NCBI RefSeq assembly: GCF_915070105.1
Contig: NZ_CAJZFJ010000012.1
Coordinates: 1 to 39,364, forward strand
Direction of reading: 5' to 3'
DNA: 39,364 nucleotides
From: an uncultured Porphyromonas sp.
GTDB lineage: Bacteria > Bacteroidota > Bacteroidia > Bacteroidales > Porphyromonadaceae
Shown here in pieces: positions 31,956 to 39,364 of the stretch. The notes under the pieces are model-generated. The model was given only the letters and a program-made list of their open reading frames with translations, did not search any database and was not told where the DNA came from. Positions within the stretch are counted from its first letter, which is position 1. The number at the start of each line of letters is the position of its first letter. The position numbers were made by a program, and so were the translations under genes.

Positions 31956-34847
31956 ATGAAGACCTTTAGACTTCTTAGCCTGCTTTGTGCGGCTATCCTA
32001 GGGATAATCTTCGTCTCATGTAAAGCCGCCGATGACCCAAACAGAGGCAGGGGCGGTGGGACGAACAGCACTCAGACGAAGCTTCCCGACAACCTCGACT
32101 TCAAGAGCGAGTCCTCCTCGAAGACCATTCAGGTGGGAGACCTCCCACAGGGCTGGCGCGTACAGAGCAACCAAGCCTGGTGTAGCGCAAAGTCACAGGG
32201 CAAGACCCTCATCGTCGAGGTACAGACCAACGACGAGACCGAGATCCGTCAAGCCAAGCTCACCATCAGCTCCTCTGCTGGGGAGAAGCACATCACCGTA
32301 CGCCAGCTAGGTACGGCTCCTGCTATCCTTGTCGACAAGCAGATCTTCACCCTACCTGCCTCTGGTGGTCCCATCGACTTCGTCATCACGACCAATACGC
32401 AGATCGAGGTAAAGCTCCCCGAGTGGGTCAAGGCTCCCTCCGAGCTAAAGGCCATGCGCAAGGAAAGCCATTCCTACGTAGCCCTCTCCCACACAGGCGA
32501 GAGCAATCGTGTCGCCAAGATCGAGATCGTACAGAAGGGTGTCGCTGATGCCTCCAAGGCTATCCGTGCCATCATCTCCCTCACACAGCTCGGTGCGAAG
32601 GACTATGTAGCAGGTAGCACCGAGAACCTAGCTGATGACGAACAGATCAAGGTAGTCAGCGGTCAGGCCTCCTCCTTCCAGCCCAATGGTGGTGAGATCG
32701 AAAAATCCTTCGATGGAGATATGGGTACGCTCTATCACTCCAACTGGACCAATACGGGCAAGGACTACTTCCCCATCACGCTGACTTACCACTTCGCCGA
32801 GGTATCAGAGGTAGACTATCTCGTCTACTATCCACGTACCAGCGGACAGAATGGTAACTTCAAGCAGGTCGATATCGAAGTATCGAAGGATGGAGTGAAC
32901 TTCGAGAAGCTCGTCTCCAAGGACTTCGGAGGGAGCTCACTGCCCACACGAGTCATCTTCGATCGTCGCCTACAGGCCAAGAGCTTCCGCTTCATTGTAC
33001 GTAGTGGAGTTGGCGATAGCGGACCAGGCTTCGCTGCTTGTGCCGAGATGATGTTCTTCAAGCGCAGCAGCAAGGTCTTCGACTACAAGACGCTCTTCGC
33101 AGACGACCTCTGCACCACCCTACGTCCCGATGTCACCGATGCCAAGATCGCTCAGTGCACCGATCCCTTCTTCCGCAACCTAGCCTTCTTCATCAAGCAA
33201 GGTAAGTACAATCAGGAGTTCCGTGTTGCCGAATTCAAGCCCTACCTTCACCCCAACGTGATGGCAGCCCGCAACAAGACCAACCCCTACTCGCTCCTAG
33301 ATAACCCCACAGGTATATCGGTCAAGCAGGGTGAGGACCTCATCGTCTTCGTCGAGGACACCAAGGGCTTCGAAGGTCTAAGCCTACGTGTACAGAACCT
33401 CGACAAGCCCGGTGGTGATGGCTTCGGCGGTGAGTACTACCCACTCTACAAGGGTATGAACAAGATCAAGATGCGTGCCCCTGGTCTTGCCTATGTGATG
33501 TACCACACCATGGACGAGGCTAAGCTCCCTTCGCTACAGCCTATACGTATGCACTTCGCCACAGGTACCGTCAACGGCTACTACGACTCCCAAAATCCGA
33601 AGCTATCTGGTCGCTGGAAGGAGCTCCTGAACAAGGCTTCAGATAAGTACTTCGACGTCCTCGGTAAGTATGCTCACCTGACCTTCGAGACCGCTAACTT
33701 CCGCAACTATACTCCCGAGGGGCGAGACATCACTAATACCTACGACAGCATCGTACGCAACGAATGGGTACTCCACGGCTACTACAAGTACAACTGCAAG
33801 CCTCGGAACCGCATGTACCTGCACGTCATGTACCATGCCTATATGTACGCTACGTGGTACCACACGGCCTACGTAGTCAGCACGGCAGAGGCTATCCTAG
33901 ACCCAGCTAAGATGCGTAACCCCAAGTCACAGGGTGCTGCTTGGGGACCTTCGCACGAGATCGGGCATATGAACCAGATCCGTCCGGGAGCCCTATGGCA
34001 TGGGATGACAGAGTGTACGGTGAACATCCCCTCGGAGTACATCACGACCTACGTCTTCAAGCAGCCCTCTCGCCTGCAGGAGGAGCGTATGGGTGATGGC
34101 AACAACCGTTACTCGCTCGCCTTCTCGCACATCATCGCCGGGGAGACACCATTCTGCTCCGCAGGGAGTACGAACTCTAAGGATGGTGTCATGCAGGGGG
34201 TCGATGTCTTCAAGCAGCTCGTACCCTTCTGGCAGCTGGAGCTCTACTTCGGCAGGGTGCTCGGTCATAGCCCTCGTCTGAATGCGGATGCTGTCTCGGG
34301 TTTCTACCCCGACCTCTACGAATACTTCCGCAGGCATGACTCTCCAGGGACACCTGGTCTACAGCAGGCAGAGTTTGCCTATGCTGTATCCAAGGTGGCC
34401 GGGCGAGACCTCACCCGCTACTTCGAGCGATGGGGCTTCTTCCGTGCCGTGAATACGATCATTGATGACTATGGTAAGAAACCTTTCGTCCTCACCGAGG
34501 TGGAAGCAAACGCAGTGAAGAATCGTATCGCTGGCCTAGGCTTACCCAAGGATGACATCGCCCTAGAGTACATCACCGATGGTAATGCATATCTCTTCAA
34601 GGATAAGCCCAGCATTATCGAAGGAAGCAAGGCTAGCATCAATAGCCAGTCCGTAAAGATCAGTGGATGGAAGAATGTCGTTGCCTTCGAGGTGTACAAC
34701 GCTCAGAATAAGCTCATCTTCGTCGCCGACGCTACCTATCCCAAGGAAGGGGAAGCGCACTTCTTCCTCGGCTCTTCTTGGGTCAAGGGTAATAGCATCA
34801 AGGCCGTCTCTGCAGGCAACGCACGTGTTGCCGTCCCCACAGAGTAG
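31956..34847 (+). CDS. BACON-discoidin-M60 family metallopeptidase lipoprotein
   Basis: This is a predicted surface zinc metallopeptidase of the M60/enhancin-like family, whose Bacteroidota members cleave mucin-type glycoproteins. The ATG at 31956 gives 963 residues and a lipoprotein signal ending FVSC (Cys22); an in-frame TTG at 31917 adds 13 unlikely residues. Residues about 40-125 and 125-215 resemble BACON domains. Residues about 218-370 form a discoidin/CBM32-like domain (IEKSFDGDMGTLYHSNW, FRFIVRSGVGD, FAACAEMMFF). The peptidase domain holds HEIGHMNQ with His667, Glu668 and His671, and the gluzincin-type Glu686 in WHGMTECT, so the active site is intact. Further family features are RMYLHVMYHAYMYATWYHTAY and the C-terminal YFERWGFF. 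BACON, CBM32-like and M60-like domains occur together in known mucinases such as B. thetaiotaomicron BT4244. This is the last gene of the operon. Confidence 0.93.
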   Translation: MKTFRLLSLLCAAILGIIFVSCKAADDPNRGRGGGTNSTQTKLPDNLDFKSESSSKTIQVGDLPQGWRVQSNQAWCSAKSQGKTLIVEVQTNDETEIRQAKLTISSSAGEKHITVRQLGTAPAILVDKQIFTLPASGGPIDFVITTNTQIEVKLPEWVKAPSELKAMRKESHSYVALSHTGESNRVAKIEIVQKGVADASKAIRAIISLTQLGAKDYVAGSTENLADDEQIKVVSGQASSFQPNGGEIEKSFDGDMGTLYHSNWTNTGKDYFPITLTYHFAEVSEVDYLVYYPRTSGQNGNFKQVDIEVSKDGVNFEKLVSKDFGGSSLPTRVIFDRRLQAKSFRFIVRSGVGDSGPGFAACAEMMFFKRSSKVFDYKTLFADDLCTTLRPDVTDAKIAQCTDPFFRNLAFFIKQGKYNQEFRVAEFKPYLHPNVMAARNKTNPYSLLDNPTGISVKQGEDLIVFVEDTKGFEGLSLRVQNLDKPGGDGFGGEYYPLYKGMNKIKMRAPGLAYVMYHTMDEAKLPSLQPIRMHFATGTVNGYYDSQNPKLSGRWKELLNKASDKYFDVLGKYAHLTFETANFRNYTPEGRDITNTYDSIVRNEWVLHGYYKYNCKPRNRMYLHVMYHAYMYATWYHTAYVVSTAEAILDPAKMRNPKSQGAAWGPSHEIGHMNQIRPGALWHGMTECTVNIPSEYITTYVFKQPSRLQEERMGDGNNRYSLAFSHIIAGETPFCSAGSTNSKDGVMQGVDVFKQLVPFWQLELYFGRVLGHSPRLNADAVSGFYPDLYEYFRRHDSPGTPGLQQAEFAYAVSKVAGRDLTRYFERWGFFRAVNTIIDDYGKKPFVLTEVEANAVKNRIAGLGLPKDDIALEYITDGNAYLFKDKPSIIEGSKASINSQSVKISGWKNVVAFEVYNAQNKLIFVADATYPKEGEAHFFLGSSWVKGNSIKAVSAGNARVAVPTE

Positions 34848-34915
34848 CCTTCTCCACTTGTGAGCCTTGGCACCCCCATCTAGGGGGTATCCCACTCACA
34901 GAATAGTAAGCAGTA

Positions 34916-34954
34916 CGACACCCCTGCCCTATCTCGTATAGGGCAGGGGTGTCG
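34916..34954 (+). terminator. Hairpin terminator after the M60 operon
   Basis: CGACACCCCTGCCCTAT (34916-34932) pairs perfectly with 34938-34954 around a 5-base loop. The tail CACATTCTG is only weakly T-rich. It sits 68 bases after the M60 peptidase stop. Confidence 0.75.
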
Positions 34955-35131
34955 CACATTCTGCCTCGACCCCTCCGCCCCATCATAGCCCTCATAGATA
35001 TGTAGGCAGACGGTGTGGAGGCATAGAGTGGGAGATACGCACACTACGTCCCTACCTAGGAGCGAGTCACCCGTGCTCATCCCCTCACATAACACACTCT
35101 GTACTAGACTCCCCGAGCGAGCCAAAACGAG

Positions 35132-35260
35132 CATACCGAGTACGTCTCTACGCTCCTATAAAGAACGCCCTCATCACCTATGTAAGGTGATGAGGGCGTT
35201 CTTACCGAGAGCGCATGAGCGTTCTTTATAGGAGCGCAAGAGCGCTCTTACCTAGAGTGT
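35132..35260. repeat. Modular palindromic repeat with competing stems
   Basis: A perfect 18-bp hairpin (35161-35178 with 35186-35203, loop TATGTAA) overlaps a second 18-bp inverted repeat, CGCTCCTATAAAGAACGC at 35151-35168 with 35219-35236. The two stems share bases 35161-35168, so they exclude each other. The core CATCACCTATGTAAGGTGAT, the CTTACCGAGAGCG segment and a CATACCGAGTAC motif (35132-35143) are shared with 151-235. It is not coding. Confidence 0.8.
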
Positions 35261-35323
35261 GAGGGCATAACGGGATGCCCATCGTGAGAGGGATTGCGAG
35301 AGCTTGAGAGGCCCTCAGAGACA

Positions 35324-35374
35324 GACCTTATTAGACCTATTTGACCTATTTGACCCATTAGACCTATTAGCCCC
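35324..35374. repeat. 9-bp-period repeat array
   Basis: About five units of a 9-bp sequence related to TTAGACCTA run in tandem and end in GACCTATTAGCCCC. The same unit and the same ending occur in the right arm at 5432-5472. Here no opposite arm is present. The array lies between the convergent M60 operon and yaaA. Confidence 0.8.
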
Positions 35375-35423
35375 GCCTGCCAGCCCTACCCACCAGCCTA
35401 CCAGCCACCAGCCCTACTACCCT

Positions 35424-36200
35424 CTACTGCGGGAGGAGAAACGTCCAGTCCCGCTCGGTGGAGTGCTCGGGAGCGAAGCAGAAGCCCTCGGGACAACAGG
35501 CCTTGACCTCGTCCTCGGTGGTGAGTCCTCGGCGGATCACTTCGCCAGCGAGCGTCCCCCGAGCCATCTTGGTATAGACGACAATCTGCTTATGGCGACC
35601 ATCGGGCTGTACGGTTAGGAAGGTCGGGGTGAGGACACGTAGCTGCCGCTCGACCTCTGCCCAATGGAAGAGCTGACGCATCTCCTCGCTCGCCAGATAG
35701 AGGAGCGTGCCTCCCTGTCGCTTGCCTTCCTCGATGAGTAGCGGGGTGAGGCGGTCTCGCCAGTAGTCAAAGAGACGCTCTCCCTCCCCACACAGGGGTA
35801 GGTGAATGCCCCCCTCCATCCGATAGGGACGTATCTGATCACTCGGTCTGAGCAGGCCATAGACGAAGGAGGTCATCCGAAGACGTTCGCCCGCCATCCG
35901 CCACTCCTCGGCAGTGAAGGTCTGCGCTGCTATCTTGCGGTAGACCATCCCCGAGTAAGCCAGCAGGGCAGGTCGCTCCGCTACCCCCTCGTCGAAGAAG
36001 GCTCTCTGCCGAGCGTAGACCTCGTCCCTTAGGCGAGGGCTTAGGGCAAGCGCCCGTCCCAGCTCTTGGGCTGAGAGGCGAAGGCTCTCGGCGATGATCT
36101 GATGTGCCTCCGAGAGGAAGCGGGGAGTGGAGGATGGAGCATCGGGACATAGCGACTTAGCTCCTGCGAAGGTCTTCGCCGGGGATATGAGGATAAGCAT
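35424..36200 (-). CDS. yaaA: Peroxide stress protein YaaA (UPF0246/DUF328)
   Basis: This is a cytoplasmic protein of 258 residues, the standard family length. In E. coli, YaaA lowers intracellular free iron during peroxide stress and is reported to bind DNA. Family motifs: the N-terminal LILISPAKTF, ALLAYSGMVYRKI, SFVYGLLRPSDQIRPYRMEGG, the YLASEE segment and KMARGTLAGEVIRRGL near the C-terminus. It is the last gene of the minus-strand housekeeping operon, 27 bases after the methyltransferase gene. The ATG at 36200 gives the canonical N-terminus. Confidence 0.95.
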   Translation of the reverse strand: MLILISPAKTFAGAKSLCPDAPSSTPRFLSEAHQIIAESLRLSAQELGRALALSPRLRDEVYARQRAFFDEGVAERPALLAYSGMVYRKIAAQTFTAEEWRMAGERLRMTSFVYGLLRPSDQIRPYRMEGGIHLPLCGEGERLFDYWRDRLTPLLIEEGKRQGGTLLYLASEEMRQLFHWAEVERQLRVLTPTFLTVQPDGRHKQIVVYTKMARGTLAGEVIRRGLTTEDEVKACCPEGFCFAPEHSTERDWTFLLPQ

Positions 36201-36227
36201 AAGATAGTCGGTGGATAAGGATGAGGA

Positions 36228-36914
36228 TTACTTAGTGGCACGGAGCACCTCACGCTTGCCCGGAGGGCCTGCGAGGCGCTCCACGGCGAAGCCTGCACGC
36301 TGGAGGCGTCGGCGCACCTCCCCCTTAGCGCAGTAGGTGGTGAGCATTGCCCCAGGATGTGCGGCAGCGTATAGGCGCTGGAAGAGGACTTCGTCCCATA
36401 GCTCGGGCTGAGCCTCGGGCGAGAAGGCATCGTAGTAGATGACGTCTATCCCCTCGGAGGGTATATAGGTCGTGAGATCAGTGTGTACCTTGTGCAGGGT
36501 GAAGGTAGGGCTCAGTGGCACATCTTCGCCCCAAGGGCTGCTGTGAAGTAGTCGTAGGAGGGTGTCGCCCTGTGTCTCTGTGGATAAGTCATAGGAGAGA
36601 CGACTGTAGACATCCTCCCCGATCGGGTATTTCTCTAGGGTCGTGTAGCGGATAGGCTGATGGAGCTCTTCGGCAAGGAGTGCCGTCAGCAGGGCATTGA
36701 GTCCCGTACCAAAGCCTACCTCCAGCACCTCTAGGACTCGCCCACTGCTCCGATCCCAGTCCTCCAGCCTACCCCGTAGCGCAAGCCCCGTGTAGATATG
36801 GCGACTCTCCTGCACGGCTCCGTGCGTCGAGTGGTAGTGCTCCCCGAAGGTCGGAGTGTACAGCGTCAAGCTCCCATCCTCGGTCTCGTGGAGCTCAGGG
36901 GGAAGGTACGTCAT
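36228..36914 (-). CDS. mnmD: tRNA 5-methylaminomethyl-2-thiouridine methyltransferase, MnmD-like
   Basis: This is a predicted SAM-dependent methyltransferase corresponding to the N-terminal (MnmD) domain of bifunctional MnmC, which performs the last methylation of mnm5s2U34 in tRNA wobble positions. Starting at the ATG at 36914 the protein has 228 residues. An in-frame upstream start at 37022 would add 36 residues overlapping the previous gene in another frame. ATG-36914 overlaps the stop of the TrmH gene as ATGA, indicating translational coupling. Motifs: HYHSTHGAVQESRHIYTGL, the SAM-binding VLEVGFGTGLNALL, and DVIYYDAFSPEAQPELWDEVLF with the catalytic-region Asp. The oxidase (MnmC1) domain is absent, as in many bacteria. 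Confidence 0.9.
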   Translation of the reverse strand: MTYLPPELHETEDGSLTLYTPTFGEHYHSTHGAVQESRHIYTGLALRGRLEDWDRSSGRVLEVLEVGFGTGLNALLTALLAEELHQPIRYTTLEKYPIGEDVYSRLSYDLSTETQGDTLLRLLHSSPWGEDVPLSPTFTLHKVHTDLTTYIPSEGIDVIYYDAFSPEAQPELWDEVLFQRLYAAAHPGAMLTTYCAKGEVRRRLQRAGFAVERLAGPPGKREVLRATK

Positions 36915-37453
36915 CGGCCGAGCAAGGGGAGAAGGGGCGAGACCATCTGCCAGAGGGCAATCCCAGTGGCGACACTGACATTCAGAGAGTGCTTCGTCCC
37001 ATACTGGGGGATCTCCAGACATTGGTCTACCTCGGATACCACAGCTTCGCTCACCCCGTGCACCTCATTGCCTAGGACTAGAGCATAGCGCATCGCAGGA
37101 TCAGGGACGAAGGTCTCTAGGCTTAGGCTATCGTGTACCTGCTCTAGCGCGAGCAAGTGATAGCCCTCAGCACGTAGAGCACGTAGTGCCTCTAGGATGG
37201 AGGGCTCGTAGTGCCAAGCGACACTCTCCTCCGCCCCGAGGGCAGTCTTATGAATATCTGGGTGTGGAGGGCGTGCCGTGATCCCACATAGAGTTAGCCC
37301 CTCGAGACGAAAGGCATCGGCAGTGCGGAAGATGGAGCCTAGGTTATTCATACTCCTCACATCCTCTAGCACGAGACGGATAGGGAGCTTATCGCTCCGC
37401 TGGAAGTCCTGGAGCGTGAGTCGCTCCATCTCGGTAATCGTACGCTTTTTCAT
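36911..37453 (-). CDS. TrmH/SpoU family RNA 2'-O-methyltransferase
   Basis: This is a predicted SPOUT-class methyltransferase of 180 residues that transfers a methyl group to ribose 2'-OH in tRNA or rRNA; the exact target is unknown. The three SpoU motifs are present: RSMNNLGSIFRTADAF (motif 1 with the catalytic-type Arg), RYALVLGNEVHGVS (motif 2) and CLEIPQYGTKHSLNVSVATGIAL (motif 3, part of the knot). The ATG at 37453 is preferred over a GTG one codon earlier. The stop overlaps the mnmD start by 4 bases. rsmG lies 35 bases upstream, so three RNA-modification genes sit together. Confidence 0.93.
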   Translation of the reverse strand: MKKRTITEMERLTLQDFQRSDKLPIRLVLEDVRSMNNLGSIFRTADAFRLEGLTLCGITARPPHPDIHKTALGAEESVAWHYEPSILEALRALRAEGYHLLALEQVHDSLSLETFVPDPAMRYALVLGNEVHGVSEAVVSEVDQCLEIPQYGTKHSLNVSVATGIALWQMVSPLLPLLGR

Positions 37454-37488
37454 CACGAAGTCTAAGGGGGGATACCTCGGCTCGTGGG

Positions 37489-38109
37489 CTAGAGGGGGAG
37501 GTAGATGACCTTCTTCGTCTTGAAGTATTCCTCCTCGAAGGTTGGGTAAAGATCTTGCACCTCGATGATCCGCTTGTAAGGGCGGATCTCCGCCTGTAGC
37601 TCCCCACCCTTGAGACAGATGAGCCCATTGGGCATCCCGTTACGGTGCTCATGATGGATCAGGCGCTGGGTGAAGCCGACGAGTTCGCCAAGCTGCATCA
37701 CGGCACGACTGACGACGAAGTCAAAGGTCTCCCGTACATCCTCCCCTCGTCCATGTAGCGTACGGACATTCGTTAGCCCAAGAGCCTCTGCCACTGCCCC
37801 TGCGACCTTCACCTTCTTGCCAATACTATCGACCAGTAGGAATTCGCACTCGGGGAAAAGGATTGCCAAGGGGATCCCAGGGAAGCCCCCCCCCGTGCCA
37901 AAGTCGAGGATACGAGTGCCCGCCTTGAAGCGAATCATCTGCGTGATCCCGAGGGAATGCAGGACATGATGCTCATAGAGCCCGTCGATGTCTCGGCGGG
38001 AGATCACGTTGATCTTGGCATTCCAGTCACGGTAAAGGGCATCGAGCTGAGCGAACTGCTCGATCTGCCTTGGGCTTAGAGAGGGGAAGTACTTCTTGAT
38101 TATATCCAT
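37489..38109 (-). CDS. rsmG: 16S rRNA (guanine(527)-N7)-methyltransferase RsmG
   Basis: RsmG (GidB) methylates G527 of 16S rRNA using SAM; loss causes low-level streptomycin resistance in many bacteria. The ATG at 38109 (MDIIKKYFPSLSPRQIEQF) gives 206 residues, the family length; the longer frame from 38223 adds 38 low-complexity residues and overlaps the DUF3298 gene, so I reject it. Motifs: LYRDWNAKINVISRRDIDGLYEHHVLHSL, the SAM loop ILDFGTGGGFPGIPLAILFPECEFLLVDS, and VVSRAVMQLGELV. It is co-directional with the methyltransferases downstream and 19 bases from the lipoprotein gene upstream. Confidence 0.97.
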   Translation of the reverse strand: MDIIKKYFPSLSPRQIEQFAQLDALYRDWNAKINVISRRDIDGLYEHHVLHSLGITQMIRFKAGTRILDFGTGGGFPGIPLAILFPECEFLLVDSIGKKVKVAGAVAEALGLTNVRTLHGRGEDVRETFDFVVSRAVMQLGELVGFTQRLIHHEHRNGMPNGLICLKGGELQAEIRPYKRIIEVQDLYPTFEEEYFKTKKVIYLPL

Positions 38110-38128
38110 CCGATCTATGTGGGTAGGG

Positions 38129-39010
38129 CTAGTGAGGGAGGTAATGGGAGAGAATAGAGCCGGGGCGAAGGATCGGCTGTAGGTCCTCGTAGGGGACGAA
38201 GATCGTGACCTGCCCGAGGGCATAGGGGCCTATCTCGTAGGGATTGTAAATATAGGTCAGCCCCTTCGGGCCAATGGAGCAGTTATCATTCGGTGTGAGG
38301 TCCACCGCTGAGATACCCTCCTTCTCCTCCAGCTCCTCGAGGGTCTTAACCTTGTAGCTGATGAGGAGTCTACGCTGTAGGATCTTGGTCAGCTGCGCCG
38401 CATAGTCCTCGACGAAGTAGTCACTCTCCCTGAGGAGGGTCTTCGTGCGACGGTCAATATTGTAGAAGCCCGTCCCATAGTTGCCATGCACAGCACCAGC
38501 ATAGTACTCAGCCAGATCCTTGTGTACACTGATCACTAGGCTGTCGATATAGCCTATCTTGGTAGAGAGCCGTAGGTCACTCTTGAGCTCGTTGAGGTCC
38601 TCCTGAGACATCTCTTGGGAGTACTGATCTTGTATGGTGTACTCGCTACTCATATCTCGGATGTAGGTATCTACAGCTGCACGAGGGGAGAGGCTCGCAT
38701 ACTGATCTCCGAAGGCTATTCGAGAGAATAGACGCTCCAGCGTAGAGTCTCCAGCGAGGTAGCGGAAGACGATGTTCGCATAGAGCGAAGGGCCACTCTT
38801 CTTCTTTTGGTCTTCATAGTACGTACCCTCCACTACGATGGAGTCCAGGCTAACGAGACTCGTAAGGCTAGCTAGCCCTGTACTATCTCCTGCTGCACCC
38901 TCGGTAGAGTCAGATGAGTGCGACGAGCACGACGAGCATGAGGGGAGGGCTAAGAGCGTCAGACCCACCAGCGCAAGGAGCGTCGAGACCAAAGCTATTC
39001 GGTAGTTCAT
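38129..39010 (-). CDS. DUF3298 (RsiV-like) domain lipoprotein
   Basis: This is a predicted lipoprotein of 293 residues with a signal ending LPSC (Cys25) and a Ser-rich linker (CSSCSSHSSDS). The C-terminal region, about 150-290, resembles the DUF3298/RsiV fold: HGNYGTGFYNIDRRTKTLLRESDYF, an amphipathic helix, and NPYEIGPYALGQVTIFVPYEDLQPIL. In Firmicutes this domain binds lysozyme in the anti-sigma factor RsiV, but here there is no membrane-spanning sigma-binding part, so that role should not be assumed. Function is unknown. It is the first gene of the minus-strand operon with rsmG, and a TATCTTTG -7 element lies 30 bases upstream. Confidence 0.88.
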   Translation of the reverse strand: MNYRIALVSTLLALVGLTLLALPSCSSCSSHSSDSTEGAAGDSTGLASLTSLVSLDSIVVEGTYYEDQKKKSGPSLYANIVFRYLAGDSTLERLFSRIAFGDQYASLSPRAAVDTYIRDMSSEYTIQDQYSQEMSQEDLNELKSDLRLSTKIGYIDSLVISVHKDLAEYYAGAVHGNYGTGFYNIDRRTKTLLRESDYFVEDYAAQLTKILQRRLLISYKVKTLEELEEKEGISAVDLTPNDNCSIGPKGLTYIYNPYEIGPYALGQVTIFVPYEDLQPILRPGSILSHYLPH

Positions 39011-39040
39011 CCTATGTAGAAATTAAATAATGTTGTAAGG

Positions 39041-39048
39041 CAAAGATA
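39041..39048 (-). promoter_or_regulatory. -7 promoter element of the DUF3298-rsmG operon
   Basis: On the minus strand the sequence is TATCTTTG, an exact TAnnTTTG match, 30 bases before the DUF3298 start codon. No convincing -33 was found. Confidence 0.55.
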
Positions 39049-39241
39049 CCACCTTTCCCTAAAACACAGATGTTTCATTCTCCGCATCATACGCAGTGTA
39101 CCCCTAGGGTATCCCTCTACGTATTTCCCCTGCTCACCCCTCCCCCTCCCCTATCTGTCCAGCGAAGCAGAGTCCCTCCAACCGAAGGCAAGTGGCCTCG
39201 AAAGCCCTAAGTACGCCCCTGCCCTAAGCACCAGAGCTGAC

Positions 39242-39364
39242 GCATGAAATCACCATAGTGCGAGGGCAAGGTCGTCAAGGAGCATACGCAGAAGATACAA
39301 GTATCTATGTCCTAGTCTAGATATGCCAAGCGAATACCTCCTACCTAGGAGGGATGAGTATACA
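39242..39364 (+). repeat. Partial copy D of the 197-bp palindrome-array element
   Basis: The leader starts with GCATGAAATCACC and runs 116 bases to the start of the first palindrome (GTATACA at 39358-39364), where the window ends. Its first 55 bases match copy A in inverted orientation with about one mismatch. Leader length and several blocks (GCGAGGGCAA, AGCATACGCAGAAGA, GAGTATACA) agree with copies B and C. Confidence 0.88.

Noticed and set aside
36915..37022. Longer N-terminus for mnmD
   Set aside because: The extension overlaps the TrmH-family gene in another frame; the ATGA overlap at 36911-36914 gives a natural coupled start.
38110..38223. Longer N-terminus for rsmG
   Set aside because: The added 38 residues are low-complexity Ser/Arg/Pro, overlap the DUF3298 coding end, and precede the typical family start.
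38520..38530. Extra GTGTACAC-like palindrome
   Set aside because: A single half-matching site inside the DUF3298 coding sequence with no leader or period; chance.

Overview
The window looks like a chromosomal segment of a saccharolytic Porphyromonas-type member of the Bacteroidota. Evidence: two SusC/SusD outer-membrane uptake operons, BACON-domain lipoproteins, repeated promoters of the TAnnTTTG (-7) type, no clear Shine-Dalgarno sequences, a PPi-dependent phosphofructokinase, and moderately high GC with C-rich third positions. I cannot assign a species. No tRNA, rRNA, CRISPR array, phage gene or transposase was seen.

Layout. 1-1020: gene-poor, with one end of a dispersed repeat and palindromic modules. 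1021-2730: BACON lipoprotein of unknown function. 3018-5306: GH92 mannosidase lipoprotein. 5573-7852: PIF1-like helicase. 8109-9755: pfp. 10347-18833 (minus strand): five-gene operon of SusC, SusD, HExxH lipoprotein, DUF4302-like lipoprotein and BACON lipoprotein. 19927-20618: small three-helix membrane protein and RidA. 20703-21130: a free-standing cobalamin riboswitch transcript with only a 36-codon ORF after it. 21204-23456: GH20 hexosaminidase. 23599-24981: RadA. 25757-34847: second uptake operon of SusC (broken by a frameshift at a G6 tract), SusD, a DUF4998/discoidin-like lipoprotein and a BACON-discoidin-M60 metallopeptidase. 35424-39010 (minus strand): housekeeping operon DUF3298 lipoprotein, rsmG, TrmH-family methyltransferase, mnmD-like, yaaA.

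How the genes fit together. GH92 (alpha-mannosidase), GH20 (beta-N-acetylhexosaminidase) and the M60 peptidase with its SusCD pair suggest foraging on host glycoproteins such as mucins and N-glycans. The minus-strand operon carries the known SusCD plus zinc-metallohydrolase-lipoprotein arrangement, whose substrate is unknown. No sigma/anti-sigma or hybrid two-component regulator lies beside either operon.

Most unusual content. A dispersed non-coding element of about 197 bp has a conserved leader of about 117 bp, then three 18-bp palindromes spaced exactly 22 bp apart, then a short tail. Two complete copies lie in the same orientation on either side of the minus-strand operon, and two partial copies in opposite orientations form the two ends of the window. 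Two other intergenic repeat families are present: a 9-bp-period repeat that forms a perfect 36-bp inverted repeat, and a modular palindrome family.
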